From Gordionus sp. m RMFG-2023 (Eukaryota; Nematomorpha; Gordioida; Chordodea; Parachordodidae), in assembly GCF_954871325.1 (NCBI RefSeq), contig NC_088775.1, positions 31,411,561-31,475,560 of the forward strand: a DNA stretch of 64,000 bases. Direction: 5' to 3'. The position numbers were made by a program, and so were the translations under genes. Of this stretch, positions 10,683 to 22,487 are shown in pieces. Under the pieces are notes generated by a model. It was not told the origin of the DNA and did not search any database. It was given only the letters and a program-made list of their open reading frames with translations. The stretch's first letter is position 1. Each line of letters starts with the position of its first letter.

Positions 10683-13161
10683 CATTGGCGTACGCAGCGG
10701 GGGGAGCAGGGGGACAACCCCCCCCCCCCCAAAGCCAAAATGCAGATGCCGGACATATTTTTCAAAAATATTATTTTTTATATTTTATTATATTTATTCA
10801 TATCTATTTCTTTTTAAATTTTTATATTATTACCTTTTTCATTTACTAATTTACTTTATCAATTAATTTCATTTTCAAGTTTTCCTTGTGGCGTAATATT
10901 TATCTATTATTTTTAAATTTCCCGGTATTATAATTTTCAAATTTCTAGTCATGGATATTAGACTTTTTTTAAAAACGCTGAAGGTGCAAATCATGCCAAA
11001 AAGCAAAAAAGTATAGTATAATAATTTAATAATATTTTAATTTAAAAATCTTTTTAGCAATTAAACCCCCCCCCCCCATAATAGCTTATAATGAAAGAAT
11101 TGTTGAAAAAATAATAGATAGTCAGCATATAGAGCCATCTAAAGGTCAGTTATTCTAAAAATACATTTGGGCAGTTTTATAATAACTTAGCTGATATTAT
11201 TTAATAAATAATTTTACATTTTTATGTACTTTTGGAGGTTTTTTTAAACACCTACTTTGAAAATGAAATGTTAATTTAATTATGTAATTGAATTTTTTAA
11301 GATTCATCATAAGTGAATCTTAAAAAATTAAAAGTAATAATTAATCTTATTATATAATTATTTTCAAAAATATAGCTAAATATAAATATGATACGTGGGC
11401 AAGGGTATGATGGAGCACGTGCAATGGTGGACAATTAAATGGGCTTCAGACATTTATTTAAAAAAATGCCCAACAGCTATATATGTCCACTGTGCTGCCC
11501 ATTCACTCAACTTAGCAATATCGGATTCATGTTCTTTACCATTGATATCAAATTGCTTAGGTTTTTAATTATTAAATTAAATTTTTTATATTTATATCAG
11601 GTAAAATATCTAGCATCTATGAGATGTTTAGATACCCCAAGCGTCAAAATATTTTGAACAGAATTATATCTGAAACTCCTTGCCCAACAAGGAGAAAAAA
11701 ATTGCAAAAAGCTTGTCCAGCAAGATGGAGTCTTCGACATCAAGCAGTAACAGCTTTTATCGAGTTAGAAGAGCCGATTATTAATGCTCTTATAGAAATA
11801 TCACAATGTCTGAAAAAGATATTTCTTCAGAAGCAAGCAAGTTACTGGATTCAATACTTATACCAAATTTTTTTTTCGCATTAGAATGTATTAATAAATT
11901 ATTTAATTATACTATGTAATACTTTTCAAAAACCTGATATTGATTTGATTGAGATGATGAGAATAGCAGAGACAATTTTATTAGAACTCAAAGAAATTAG
12001 AGCTAATGCTGATGAGGAATTTCATATTTTATATGTTAATGTTGAATCAAAAGCAGAGCTATACGAGTTCAATATTTGTCTCCCTCGACTTGCAGTAAGG
12101 CAAACTTATCGCCAAATATAAATATAGGGTCAATAGAAGAATATTATAAAATAAATGTCTTTATACCTCTTTTGGATACATTTATAACCCAAGTAAATGA
12201 AAGGTTTTTAAATCATCAAGAAGCACTTATCAATCTGCAGATATTACTTCCGCAAAAGCCCTCTGAACCTTTTTCAGATGGTGATAGAAAAAAAATAAAA
12301 TATTTGAAAGATTTTTATCATGAAGACATTAATGTATCTCATGATGCTTTATTAGCTGAATGCCAACTATGGTATAAAAGATTAACTATGGTTGATATAG
12401 TCCCAAAAAATGCTATGGATGCTTTGCATCATTTCAAACAGCTTTTAGATTATTTTCCCAATATATTGAAATTATTATATATATTAGCAACTCTTCCCAT
12501 TAGTACTGCAACTAATGAGAGAACAATATCTTCTTAAAGAAGATTAAAAACGTACCTAAGAAGTACAACTTCTGAAAGTAGGTTGAATGGTCTGGCCCTT
12601 TTGAATATTCGTAGGCATTTGACGCCAAACACGGATGAGATAATTGAAAAATTAGCTCACTCCCAACGAAGATTGGATTTTACATTATAAAAATATAATG
12701 TTTCTATAATATTTTTTGTGCTATCATTTTTTAATGTCTTATATATTTTTCTTTTACATAAAAAATATAATTATTCATATTTCCAATATTTCGATTTTTT
12801 ATACTTTATATATAAATTTTAAAGGCTCAAAAAAATTTAAATTTCTATTATGGATTATTTATTTTATAGTCATTATATCCTGCTTATATCCACTTAATAT
12901 TTTATAATTCAGATTTATTTAAAGTATTTATATGCCGCCGGTTATATCCGTTTAATATTTTTTAAATCAAATTTATTTTTATATACCGGTTTATATATTT
13001 AATTTTTTATAATTCATATTAATTTAAATTTGTATATTAGAAATAGTTATTAGTCCTAATAAATTTATGCTTGATATTTTTAAATAACAATAACTTTATT
13101 TAAAAAAATTTTAATTATCCCCCCCCCCCCTCCCCACACCAAATTCCTGCGTACGCTACTG
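10683..13161 (+). mobile_element. hAT-1 DNA transposon (left arm), with 8-bp target duplication
   Basis: The ends are short terminal inverted repeats: CATTGGCGTACGCAG at the left, and CTGCGTACGCTACTG at the right. A perfect 8-bp duplication, ATTAAAAT, flanks it at 10675-10682 and 13162-13169, as expected for hAT. G- and C-homopolymer tracts lie just inside both ends. The interior codes for part of a hAT transposase on the plus strand. The N-terminal region is missing, so the element is non-autonomous. It sits about 37 bp beyond a gypsy LTR. The twin in the right arm is at 24177-26664. Confidence 0.93.
11085..12690 (+). pseudogene. hAT transposase remnant (MYM/THAP-associated hAT group), left arm
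   Basis: The segments in order match a hAT transposase. About 11085-11150 gives YNERIVEKIIDSQHIEPSKG. About 11397-11545 gives RGQGYDGARAM and then a HCAAHSLNLA region. 11606-11810 gives EMFRYPKRQNIL and CPARWSLRHQAV. 12076-12535 gives the C-terminal half. The hAT dimerisation region ends with ILATLPISTATNERTISS, then RRLKTYLRST and SRLNGLALLNIRRHL, stopping near 12690. These segments lie in more than one frame with several stops. There is a stop just after TISS at 12535, and a GT...AG stretch near 11560-11605 may be a small intron. The catalytic N-terminal part and any zinc finger are absent. It is a dead transposase; similar proteins are often annotated as 52-kDa-repressor-like or MYM-type zinc-finger proteins in invertebrates. 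Confidence 0.85.
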
Positions 13162-13205
13162 ATTAAAATTATAATGGTACTCCTTTTATATATTATTTTT
13201 ATTAC

Positions 13206-13369
13206 TGTAATAATACGACTGACTACTAATTTATAATAAAACGTCTACTACTTTTAATTTCAATTTATTTTAAAATAATCACATCAAATTTTTATTAATC
13301 GATTTTTCGAATGTTCCATTCTATTTTTATATATAATATCTATAAATAATATTTTATTAATTTATTACA
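13206..13369 (-). repeat. Gypsy-1 LTR, 164 bp (left arm)
   Basis: On the minus strand the segment starts TGTAATAAATTAATAAAAT and ends CGTATTATTACA/CAGT, so it has the TG...CA form of an LTR. The same sequence occurs at 34465-34621 next to a gypsy gag start, and mirrored at 23969-24132. It lies downstream of the pol fossil on the minus strand, which makes it the 3' LTR. Confidence 0.75.
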
Positions 13370-14455
13370 TTTCCTTCAAACATTTTAAAGTTAGATTTCT
13401 CCAATAAACTTCTTTGTTGGTTTACGGTTTCTTGATGAACAACGTGATGCGGTAATAGATTTTATCATTTCCTTCAAACATTTTAAAGTTCGATTTCATT
13501 ACATTTTCCCCAGGATGTCCCCGGTGACTCATTCCTAACACTGCATTTCTTAATTTATTAGGAATATCCAATCTCCCATTCCTATCTATAATATCACGAT
13601 CGTCAGAAAGCTCTTCCCGTCCATTATAAAAATTAACTATTTCTTTATCTTTATAACGATCAAAGTTTCGCCAACTTTGCTGAATATGCATTGCTACCTT
13701 TTTTATTATTATATCTTGCTTTGACTCTTTTCGTAGAATATTTTCTGACAATTGCATATCAACCAAATTAATACTTCGAATACCCAAAGCATGTTTAGAA
13801 TCTTGATTCTCTTCCGTGTCTAATATCGGAAGCCTCGATAATGCGTCGGCAATTATATTTTTATTACCAGGTCTATATTCTATTGTAAAATCATCAGAAG
13901 CCATCTTCCAGGCCTAACGTATCAAACGATTATTAGAAATTTTAGGTAAATCGCGTTTCTCCCCAAATAATCGCTCTAATGGTTTATGATCAGTTCGAAG
14001 TAAAACTTTTCTACCATAAATAAATGAATGAAATTTTTCAATACCAAATAAAATTCTCGAGCTTCTTTATCAATCGGAGCGTAGTGTTTCTCTGATTTTA
14101 TTAAAGTACGTGACGCGAACGAAACAGGTTTTGTTCTTCCGTCTACTAATTGATGTAACAACACAGCCCCTAATCCTGAATCAGATGCGTCGCATTCCAA
14201 AATTATAGGCAACTGCGCGTTATAAGGAATTAACGTTTCCTTGGATGACATTAATTTCTTAACCTCATCGTGGAATTTTGTTCATCTTTCGACCACCGCC
14301 AAGGTACTTTCACGCTCGTTAATCTATGTAATAGCGTCGCTTTACAATGTAGATTAAGAATAAAACGTTCATGAAAATTCACTAGTCCTAGAAAAGATCT
14401 AAGTTGTTGTATATTTTTAGGTTTTGGTGCATTTCGGATAGCCTTCACCTTTTCT
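13370..14455 (-). mobile_element. Ty3/gypsy pol fossil, gypsy-1 (left arm)
   Basis: On the minus strand, from high to low coordinates: the end of the reverse transcriptase (PKPKNIQQLRSFLGLVNF, the classic gypsy thumb motif), RNase H (LECDASDSGLGAVLL, then SFASRTL and KEAREF), the connection motif GNKNIIADALSRLP, and the start of the integrase zinc region around GMSHRGHPGENVMKS. This order is that of metazoan Ty3/gypsy elements. It is an incomplete and broken fossil. The inner boundary of the duplication arm cuts it in the reverse-transcriptase region. Confidence 0.9.
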
Positions 14456-16180
14456 TAAAAATTAATTTTATTAAATTAATTCAAAAATTAATATTAATTA
14501 AAATAATATTTGGTTATAATTTTATTGTATATATTAAGTAAGTATAAATATATTGTAATTACTTGATAAAGAAGTAAATGAGAAACATAAATTTTTTAAG
14601 GCATTTTTAATTTGAGAAAGCTTTTAAGAAGGGAAAGGCTAACATCTTAAACGAAATTTTGAATATAATTATATCATTAAACTAAGAATTTAACCGCTTA
14701 GATGTATTTTTTTACGTTTCCGGTTCACAAAATAAATTTTTTGTCGCGAAAGACATTTATAGGGGAAAGGCTAACATTTTAAAAGTAATTTTGAATATAT
14801 TTATATCATTGAACTCAGAATTTAATTCTCTATCCAAAACCCCTTAGATGTATTTTTTTACGTTTCCGATTCACAAAATAATATTTATGTTGCGAAAGAC
14901 ATTTATAGGGGAAAGGCTATCATTTTAAGAGTAATTTTGAATATATTTATATCATTAAACTCAGAATTTAATTCTCTATCTAAAACGGCTTAGATGTATT
15001 TTTTTACGTTTCCGGTTCACAAAACTATATTTTTGTCGCGAAAGACATTTATAGGGGAAAGGCTAACATTTTAAGAGTAATTTTGAATATATTTATATCA
15101 TTACACTCAGAATTTAAATTTCTATCCAAAACCGCTCAGATGTATTTTTTTACGTTTCCGGTTCACAAAATAAATTTTTTGTCGCGAAAGACATTTATAG
15201 GTGAAAGGCTAACATTTTAAGAGTAATTTTGAATATATTTTAATAATTAAACTCAGAATCTAATTTTCTATCCAAAACCTCTTAGGTGTATTTTTTACGT
15301 TTCCGGTTCACAAAATAAATATTTTGTAGCGAAAGACATTTATAGGGCAAAGGCTAACATTTTAAAAGTAATTTTGAATATATTTATATCATTGAACTAT
15401 TTTGTGAACCGGAAACGTAAAAAAATACATCTAAGCCGTTTTGGATAGAAAATTAAATTCTGAGTTTAATTATATTAACATATTCAAAATTACTATTAAA
15501 ATGTTAGCCTTTCACCTATAAATGTCTTTCGCGACAAAAAATTTATTTTGTGAACCGGAAACGTAAAAAAATACATCTAAGCGGTTTTGGGTAGAGAATT
15601 AAATTCTGAGTTCAATGATATAAATATATTCAAAATTACGTTTAAGATGTTAGCCTTTCCCCTATAAAAGTCTTTCGCGACAAAAAATTTATTTTGTGAA
15701 CCGGAAACGTAAAAAAATACATCTAAACGGTTAAATTCTGAGTTTAATGATATAAAATTACGTTTAAGATGTTAGCCTTTCCCCTCTTAAATGCTTTCTC
15801 AAATTAAACCTTAAAAAATTTATGTTTCTCATTTACTTCTTTATCAAGTAATTACAATATATTTATACTTACATATATAAAATCATAACCAAATATTAAT
15901 TTAATTAAAAATATTAATTTAAAAATTAATATAATAAAATTAATTTTTAAAAACCGCAAATTATTTCAAAGAATTAATAAAAAAATTGAAAAGATCTTAA
16001 AATTTCCATATTTTTAATATACTATAATGTAATGTTATTATAATATTTTTTCTCTAAAAAAAGCAATAAATTAATCAAATATCTCATTAAACATTTTCTT
16101 TGTTATTTTTATTTTCAATATTATTTTTTAGCCTTTCGTATTACCAAGCCTTCCTTTCGACCTATAGACCTTGCGAATGA
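14456..16180. repeat. Fold-back structure FB-A with ~147-bp tandem units
   Basis: Direct units start with GGGAAAGGCTAACAT near 14630, 14762, 14910, 15057, 15198 and 15346, spaced about 132-148 bp. Each carries 'gaatttaattctctatcc', 'cttagatgtatttttttacg' and TTTCCGGTTCACAAAAT plus TTTTGTCGCGAAAGAC. At about 15395 the orientation flips, and about two and a half inverted units follow to 15795. The flanks 14456-14625 and 15795-15945 are also inverted copies of each other. The tail 15946-16180 pairs with 16280-16500. There is no open coding frame. Confidence 0.9.
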
Positions 16181-16277
16181 TATATATTTTTTATTTATAT
16201 TATTATATTATGATATGAAAAATGAATTTCTTTTATTTGATATTTTTTTTATAAAAAAAATGATATTCTACCGCAAG
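16181..16277. other. Junction between FB-A and FB-B
   Basis: A short AT-rich segment bracketed by the inverted words AGACCTTGCG (16165) and CGCAAGGTCT (16273). It is the hinge between the inverted right end of FB-A and left end of FB-B. Confidence 0.55.
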
Positions 16278-16917
16278 GTCTAAAAGTCGAAAGGCTGCAT
16301 GATACGAAAGGCTAAAAAATAATATTGAAAATAAAAATAACAAAGAAAATGATTAATGTGTAATTTGATTGATTTATTGCTTTTTTTACGAGAAAAATAT
16401 TATAATAACATTACATTATAATATATTAAAAAAATGGAAATTTTAAGATCTTTTCAATTTTTTTATTAATTCTTTAAAATAAATTACGGTTTTAATTTTA
16501 TTTAATTTTATTAATTTTTAATTTATATTTTTAATTAAATTATATTTATTTATTTTAAAAAATGGAATATAATATATTAAAAAAATGGAAATTTTAAGAT
16601 CTTTTCAATTTTTTTATTAATTCTTTGAAATAAATTGCGGTTTTATTTTTATTTAATTTTTAATTTTTATTTTTAATTAAATTATATTTGGTTATTTTAA
16701 AAAAATGGATTATAATATTTCAATTTTTTTATTAATTCTTTGAAATAAATTGCGATTATAATTTTATTTAATTTCATTAATTTTTAATTTATATTTTTAA
16801 TTAAATTATATTTGGTTATTTTAAAATAATGGAATTTTTAAAATTATATGTATATTCTATTTAAGTTTTTTTTCAGAACTAAATTGATAGTAAGTATAAC
16901 GATATTGTGAGTACTGG

Positions 16918-17745
16918 ATTAGGGAAAAGGCTAACATCTTATATGCAATTTTGAATATTTTTATATCATTCTACTCAGAATTAAATTTCCTATCCAATTA
17001 TGCTTAGATGTATTTTTTTACGTTTCCGGTTCAAAAAATAACATTTTTGTCGCGAAAACGTTCGAAGGGAAAAGACTAACATCTTTAGTTTAATTTTATA
17101 AATTTTTATATCATTGAACTCAGAATTAAATTTCCTATCTAAATATGCTTTGATGTATTTTTTTACGTTATCGGTTCAAAAAATAAATTTAAAAAATTTT
17201 TTTGTGGTAAAAACGTTGGAAGGGAAAAGGCTAACATCTTATATGCAATTTTGAATATTTTTATATCATTCTACTCAGAATTAAATTTCCTATCCAATTA
17301 TGCTTAGATGTATTTTATTACGTTTCCGGTTCAAAAAATAATATTTTTGTCGCGAAAACGTTCGAAGGGAAAAGGCTAACATCTTTAGTTTAATTTTATA
17401 AATTTTTAAATCATTGAAGTCAGAATTAAATTTCCTATCTAAATATGCTTTGATGTATTTTTTTACGTTATCGGTTCAAAAAATAAATTAAAAAAATTTT
17501 TTTGTGGTAAAAACGTTGGAAGGGAAAAGGCTAACATCTTATATGCAATTTCGAATATTTTTATATCATTCTACTCAGAATTAAATTTCCTATCCAATTA
17601 TGCTTAGATGTATTTTTTTACGTTTCCGGTTCAAAAAATAACATTTTTGTCGCCAAAACGTTCGAAGGGAAAAGGCTAACATCTTTAGTTTAATTTTGTA
17701 AATTTTTATATCATTGAATACAGAATTAAAATTCCTATCTAATAT
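16918..17745. repeat. Alternating two-type tandem array (about 146 + 153 bp)
   Basis: Units begin near 16922, 17068, 17220, 17366, 17519 and 17666 with AAGGGAAAAGGCTAACATC. Type 1 continues 'ttatatgcaattttgaat', 'ctactcagaatt', 'ccaattatgcttagatg' and 'gtttccggttcaaaaaata'. Type 2 continues 'tttagtttaattttataa', 'tctaaatatgctttgatg' and 'gttatcggttcaaaa', with an extra 'aaaaatttttttgtggt'. The types alternate strictly 1-2-1-2-1-2, so the repeating unit is a ~299-bp dimer. Confidence 0.9.
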
Positions 17746-18030
17746 ATAGTTTTCCTGTTCCGATGCTGTAGGGGAGGGGCCTATCGGATATCCTCCCTAA
17801 GCGATTTTTAATTGTGGGCCGCCTATTGGGGCACCACAGTTTTTGAGTTATTACTCTTAAGCTAAAGTTATGTTAATAAGCTTATCAGCTATATAATTAA
17901 AATGAGATATTATCATCCGTTAAGCGTTATTTTGCGTATAATTTTATTGATTATTATCTAATATAAACTAATTGCTAAATATATAAGCGCCGGTATGAAT
18001 AATATATATGTATATGTCTGTGTGTTTGTG
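17746..18030. other. Unique core between the FB-B arms
   Basis: This 285-bp core is less AT-rich than its surroundings, with GGGGAGGGGCC, 'tatcggatatcctccc' and 'gtgggccgcctattggggc' near 17770-17835. It ends in a TG/TA-rich stretch (ATGTATATGTCTGTGTGTTTG). No gene or known family was recognised. Confidence 0.5.
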
Positions 18031-19265
18031 TTATTGATTTTTGAACCGATAACGTAAAAAAATACATCAAAGCATATTTAGATAGGAAATTTAATTCTGA
18101 GTTCAATGATATAAAAATTTATAAAATTAAACTAAAGATGTTAGCCTTTTCCCTTCGAACTTTTTCGCGACAAAAATGTTATTTTTTGAACCGGAAACGT
18201 AAAAAAATACATCTAAGCATAATTGGATAGGAAATTTAATTTTGAGTAGAATGATATAAAAATATTCAAAATTGCATATAAGATGTTAGCCTTTTCCCTA
18301 ATCCAGTACTCACAATATCGTTATACTTACTATCAATTTAGTTCTGAAAAAAAACTTAAATAGAATATACATATAATTTTAAAAATTCCATTATTTTAAA
18401 ATAACCAAATTTAATTTAATTAAAAATATAAATTAAAAATTAATGAAATTAAATAAAATTATAATCGCAATTTATTTCAAAGAATTAATAAAAAAATTGA
18501 AATATTATAATCCATTTTTTTAAAATAACCAAATATAATTTAATTAAAAATAAAAATTAAAAATTAAATAAAAATAAAACCGCAATTTATTTCAAAGAAT
18601 TAATAAAAAAATTGAAAAGATCTTAAAATTTTCATTTTTTTAATATATTATATTCCATTTTTTTAAAATAAATAAATATAATTTAATTAAAAATATAAAT
18701 TAAAAATTAATAAAATTAAATAAAATTAAAACCGTAATTTATTTTAAAGAATTAATAAAAAAATTGAAAAGATCTTAAAATTTCCATTTTTTTAATATAT
18801 TATAATGTAATGTTATTATAATATTTTTCTCGTAAAAAAAGCAATAAATCAATCAAATTACACATTAATCATTTTCTTTGATATTTTTATTTTCAATATT
18901 ATTTTTTAGCCTTTCGTATCATGCGACTTATAGACCTACCCATATTCTACTATTTTAATATTATTTTTGTTACAATTTATTAGTGATTTTCACACGCCCA
19001 AAATTTCATGCAAAAAATATTTTTTGAAGTTCAAAAAGATTTTTAAACATATTTTGATAAAAATTTTAAATCTTTTTTGAGGAATTCTTTTTTGAATTTT
19101 ATAATAAATAAACAATCTTTTAGGTAAAATCTTTTATAGTTTTTTTTATCATTTTTGTAAAGTTATCTATTTTTTAAGTATATTAAAAGAGGTGGGTTTT
19201 CTAAATAATATTTTTTAAAATATTTTATTTAACTTATTTATGTATATGATCTTTTTAAGGATAAT

Positions 19266-20330
19266 AATTTAATCTGACAATTTTTATATTCGTTATTGAA
19301 GATGTTCCTTGGAAAAATGACAATTATCATAATCGAAACATTAGATTTTTTTACGGTAAAATATGTATTTTTAACATGTTAAATTAAAATTTTAATTAAG
19401 ATGCACCATATAAAAGTGACAAATATCATAATCGTTATTTTTAAAGTTTTTTAAATTTTTTTGAGGTAAATCGGTTAAAATAAGTATTGTTAACATGTAT
19501 TAATAAAACTTCAGTGAAGATGTACCCTAGATAAGTGACAATTATTATAATCCTTATTTTTAAAGTTTTTTGAATTTTATGATGCAAATGGGTAAAAATA
19601 TAGATTGTAAACTTGTTAAATTAAAATTTCATGAAGATGTACCACAGAAAAGTGACAATTGTATAATCTTTATTTTTAAACTTTTTGACGTATATGGGCC
19701 AAAATAAGTATTGATAACATGTTTAAATAAAATTTCAGTGAAGATGTACCCAAGATAAGTGCCAATTGTCATAATCATTTTTAAAGTTTTTTGAATTTTT
19801 TTGACGCAAATGGGGAAAAAAATAAATTGCTAACATGTTTAAATAAAACTTCAGTTAAGATGAACCCTAGATAAGTGACAATTGTCATAGTCGTTATTTT
19901 TAAAGTTTTTTGAATTTTTTTGAAGCAAATGGGCAAAAATAGAAAATGCTAACATGTTAAAATAAAATATCAATGAAGATGTACCATAGATATGTGACAA
20001 TTGTCATAATCGTTGTTTTTGAAGTTTTTTGATAGAAAAGGGTAAAAATATAGATTGTAAAAATATCAAATTAAAATTTCATGTAGATGTATACCATATA
20101 AAAGTGACAATTGTCATAATCGTTATTTTTAAAAGTTTTTAAGTTTTTTTGATGCAAATGGGCTAAAATATAAATTGCTAACATGTTAAAATAATATTTC
20201 AGTGAAGATGTACCCTAGATAAGTGACAATAGTCATAATCGTTATTTTTAAAGTTTTTGAATTGTTTGGCGCAATTGGACAAAAATATAAATTGTTAACA
20301 TGTTAAAACAAAATTTCAGTCTAAACTAAA
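19266..20330. repeat. FB-C left array, units of about 105-120 bp
   Basis: The word GTGACAATTGTCATAATCG (or a close variant) recurs near 19410, 19534, 19654, 19759, 19875, 19995, 20103 and 20223. Each unit also has 'tttgacgcaaatgggtaaa', 'aacatgtt' and 'gaagatgtaccctag'. The centre of each marker, GACAATTGTC, is itself a palindrome. Two flavours of the second half (an 'atttcatgaagat' type and a 'cttcagtgaagat' type) are interspersed. Confidence 0.88.
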
Positions 20331-20660
20331 AAACAAATCGATATTTTCATTCTCATAATCGTTGTTCCTTTTATCCTGCTTAAAATTTGATAAAAATATG
20401 CAAAGTGATTATTAAAGATAGTTGTAACCTATGTTAAATTCTAAACTTTTAAGATATGGATTCAAAATCTTATTCCTTTAATTAATAAATTTGAATTCTA
20501 CATTATAAAAATGTATAACCTTGCATTCACAGTTAGCAAATATTTTTGTATACTCGTGGCAAAATAGTGCTGAGTCTGAATTCAGGGTAGGAAGAAAGAA
20601 CTTAAAAACCATATGAATATTATTTAGTAATATGATACAATTAACATCCTAAATTTAATG

Positions 20661-22140
20661 CTAAGATTTTATTATCGTTAAAATGGATTACAATCTATAT
20701 TTTAACCCATTTACATCAAAGAACTTTAAAAATAACTATTATAAAATTGTCACTTTTAAATTGTATATCTTCATGAAATTTTAATTTAGCATGTTTAAAA
20801 TCTATATTTTAACCCATTTGCAAAAAAATATTCAAAAAAACCTTATTAACAATGATTATGACAATTGTAACTTATCTATGATACATCTTCACTGAAATTT
20901 TATATTAAAATGTAAGTAATTTATATTTTTGCCCATTTGCGTCTAAAAAATTCAAATAATTTTAAAAATAACGATTATGACAATTGTCACCTTTCTATGG
21001 TGCATCCTTATGAAATTTTAATTTAACATGTTTACAATCTATATTTTTACCCATTTGCGTCAAAAAAATTCAAAAAGGTTTAAAAATAACGATTTTGTCA
21101 ATTGTCACTTATCTAAGGTACATTTTCACTGAAATTTTATTTTAACATGTTAGCAATACTTATTTTTGCCCATTTACGTCAAAAAAAGTTATAAAATAAC
21201 GATTATGACAATTGTCACTTTTTTATGGTACATCTTCATGAAATTCTAATTTAACATGTTTACAATCTATATATTTACCCATTTGCGTTAAAAAAATACA
21301 AAAAACTTTAAAAATAACGATTATGACAACTGTCACTTATCTAGGGTTCATCTTCACTGAAGTTTTATTTAAATATGTTATCAATACTTATTTTGGCCTA
21401 TTTACGTCAAAAAAAGTTTAAAAATAATGATTATGAAAATTATCACTTATTCAGGGTACATATTCATTGAAGTTTTATTTAAACATGCTAGCAATATTTA
21501 TTCTAACCCATTTTGGTCAAAAAAATTCAAAAAACTTTAAAAATAACGATTATGACAATTGTCACTTTTTAATGGTACATTTTCTGAAATTTTAATTTAG
21601 CATGTTTACAATCTATACTTTTACCCATTTACAACAAAAGAATTAAAAATAAACAACGATTATGACAATTGTAACTTATCTATGGTACATCTTCACTGAA
21701 ATTTTATTTAAACATGTTAGAAATACTTATTTTAGCCCATTTACGTCAAAAATTTAAAAAACTTTAAAAATAACGATTATGACAATTGTCATTAACTATG
21801 TACATCTTCACTAAAATTTTAATTTGGCATGTTTACAATCTACATTTTGACCCATTTACGTTAAAAAAGTTTAAAAATAATGATTATGCTAATTGTCACT
21901 TATCTAGGGTACTTCTTCACTGAAGTTTTATTTAAGCATACTAGCAATATTTATTTTAACGCATTTTGGTTAAAAAAATTCCAAAAACTTTAAAAAATAA
22001 CGATTATGACAATTGTCACTTTTCAATGGTAGATCTTCATGAAATTTTAATTTAGCATGTTTAAAATCTAAATGATATTTTTACCCTTTTGAGTCAAATA
22101 AATTTCAAAAATCTTAAAAATAACGAATATGACAATTGTC
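20661..22140. repeat. FB-C right array, inverted units of about 105-120 bp
   Basis: This is the reverse-complement form of the left array, with CGATTATGACAATTGTCAC recurring about a dozen times from about 20730 to 22140, spaced roughly 100-125 bp. It is longer than the left array by about three or four units, so the two arms have changed length independently. Confidence 0.88.
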
Positions 22141-22487
22141 ACATTAAAATATTATCCTTAAAAAGATCATAAAATAACATAAATAAGTTAAATATAAATA
22201 TTTAAAAAAATATTATTTAGCCACCTCTTTTAATATACTTAAGAAATAGATAATTTTACAAAAATGATAAAAAAAACTATAAAAGATTTCACCTAAAAAT
22301 TGTATATTTATAATAAATTTCACAAAAGAATTCCTTAAAAAAGATATATTTACTAAGAAGATTTAAAATTTTTATCATAACATGTTCAAAAATTTTTTTG
22401 AACTTCAAGAAATAATTTTTACTTAAAATCTTAGGCGTGAAAATCACTAATAAATTGTAACAAAAATAATATTACAATAGTAGCATA

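Larger units (their letters stand above)
4787..14455. repeat. Left arm of a 9.7-kb inverted duplication
   Basis: Position p here pairs with about 37345 minus p in 22881-32558, reverse-complemented, from end to end. By eye the arms differ by only a handful of substitutions (for example near 4927 and 8421), a 3-base deletion near 9007, and homopolymer-length changes. The inner end (14455) stops abruptly inside a gypsy reverse-transcriptase region and abuts a fold-back array. The outer end (4787) continues smoothly into the same repeat. So the left arm keeps the original outer flank, and its inner joint is new. Confidence 0.93.
16278..18950. repeat. Fold-back element FB-B with dimeric tandem array
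   Basis: Terminal inverted segments are 16278-16920 and 18300-18946, each starting from the outside with GGTCTAxAAGTCG and 'gatacgaaaggctaaaaaataatattg'. Inside lie direct units at 16918-17745 and two inverted units at 18031-18305. Internal copies of 'gaaataaattgcgg' and neighbouring AT blocks are themselves repeated (16440-16850 and mirrored 18400-18720). I see no coding frame and no clear target duplication. Confidence 0.88.
18951..22487. repeat. Fold-back element FB-C, 3.5 kb, complete
   Basis: The ends are inverted: the left begins ATATTCTACTATTTTAATAT and the right end, reverse-complemented, begins ATATGCTACTATTGTAATAT. Both go on with 'tttttgttacaatttatta' and GTGATTTTCACACGCC (right arm slightly diverged). 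The unique terminal segments span about 18951-19265 and 22140-22487. Inside them tandem arrays run to about 20330 in one orientation and from about 20660 in the other, around a 330-bp core. No coding capacity is seen. I could not find a convincing target duplication. Confidence 0.9.

Noticed and set aside
10718-10731. Poly-C and poly-G runs as telomeric or G-quadruplex signals
   Set aside because: They are fixed parts of the hAT-1 ends and vary in length between copies, which fits simple slippage.
14630-15395. Regular direct repeats that might be a CRISPR array
   Set aside because: Units are ~147 bp with no short-repeat/spacer structure, no cas genes are present, and the host is an animal.
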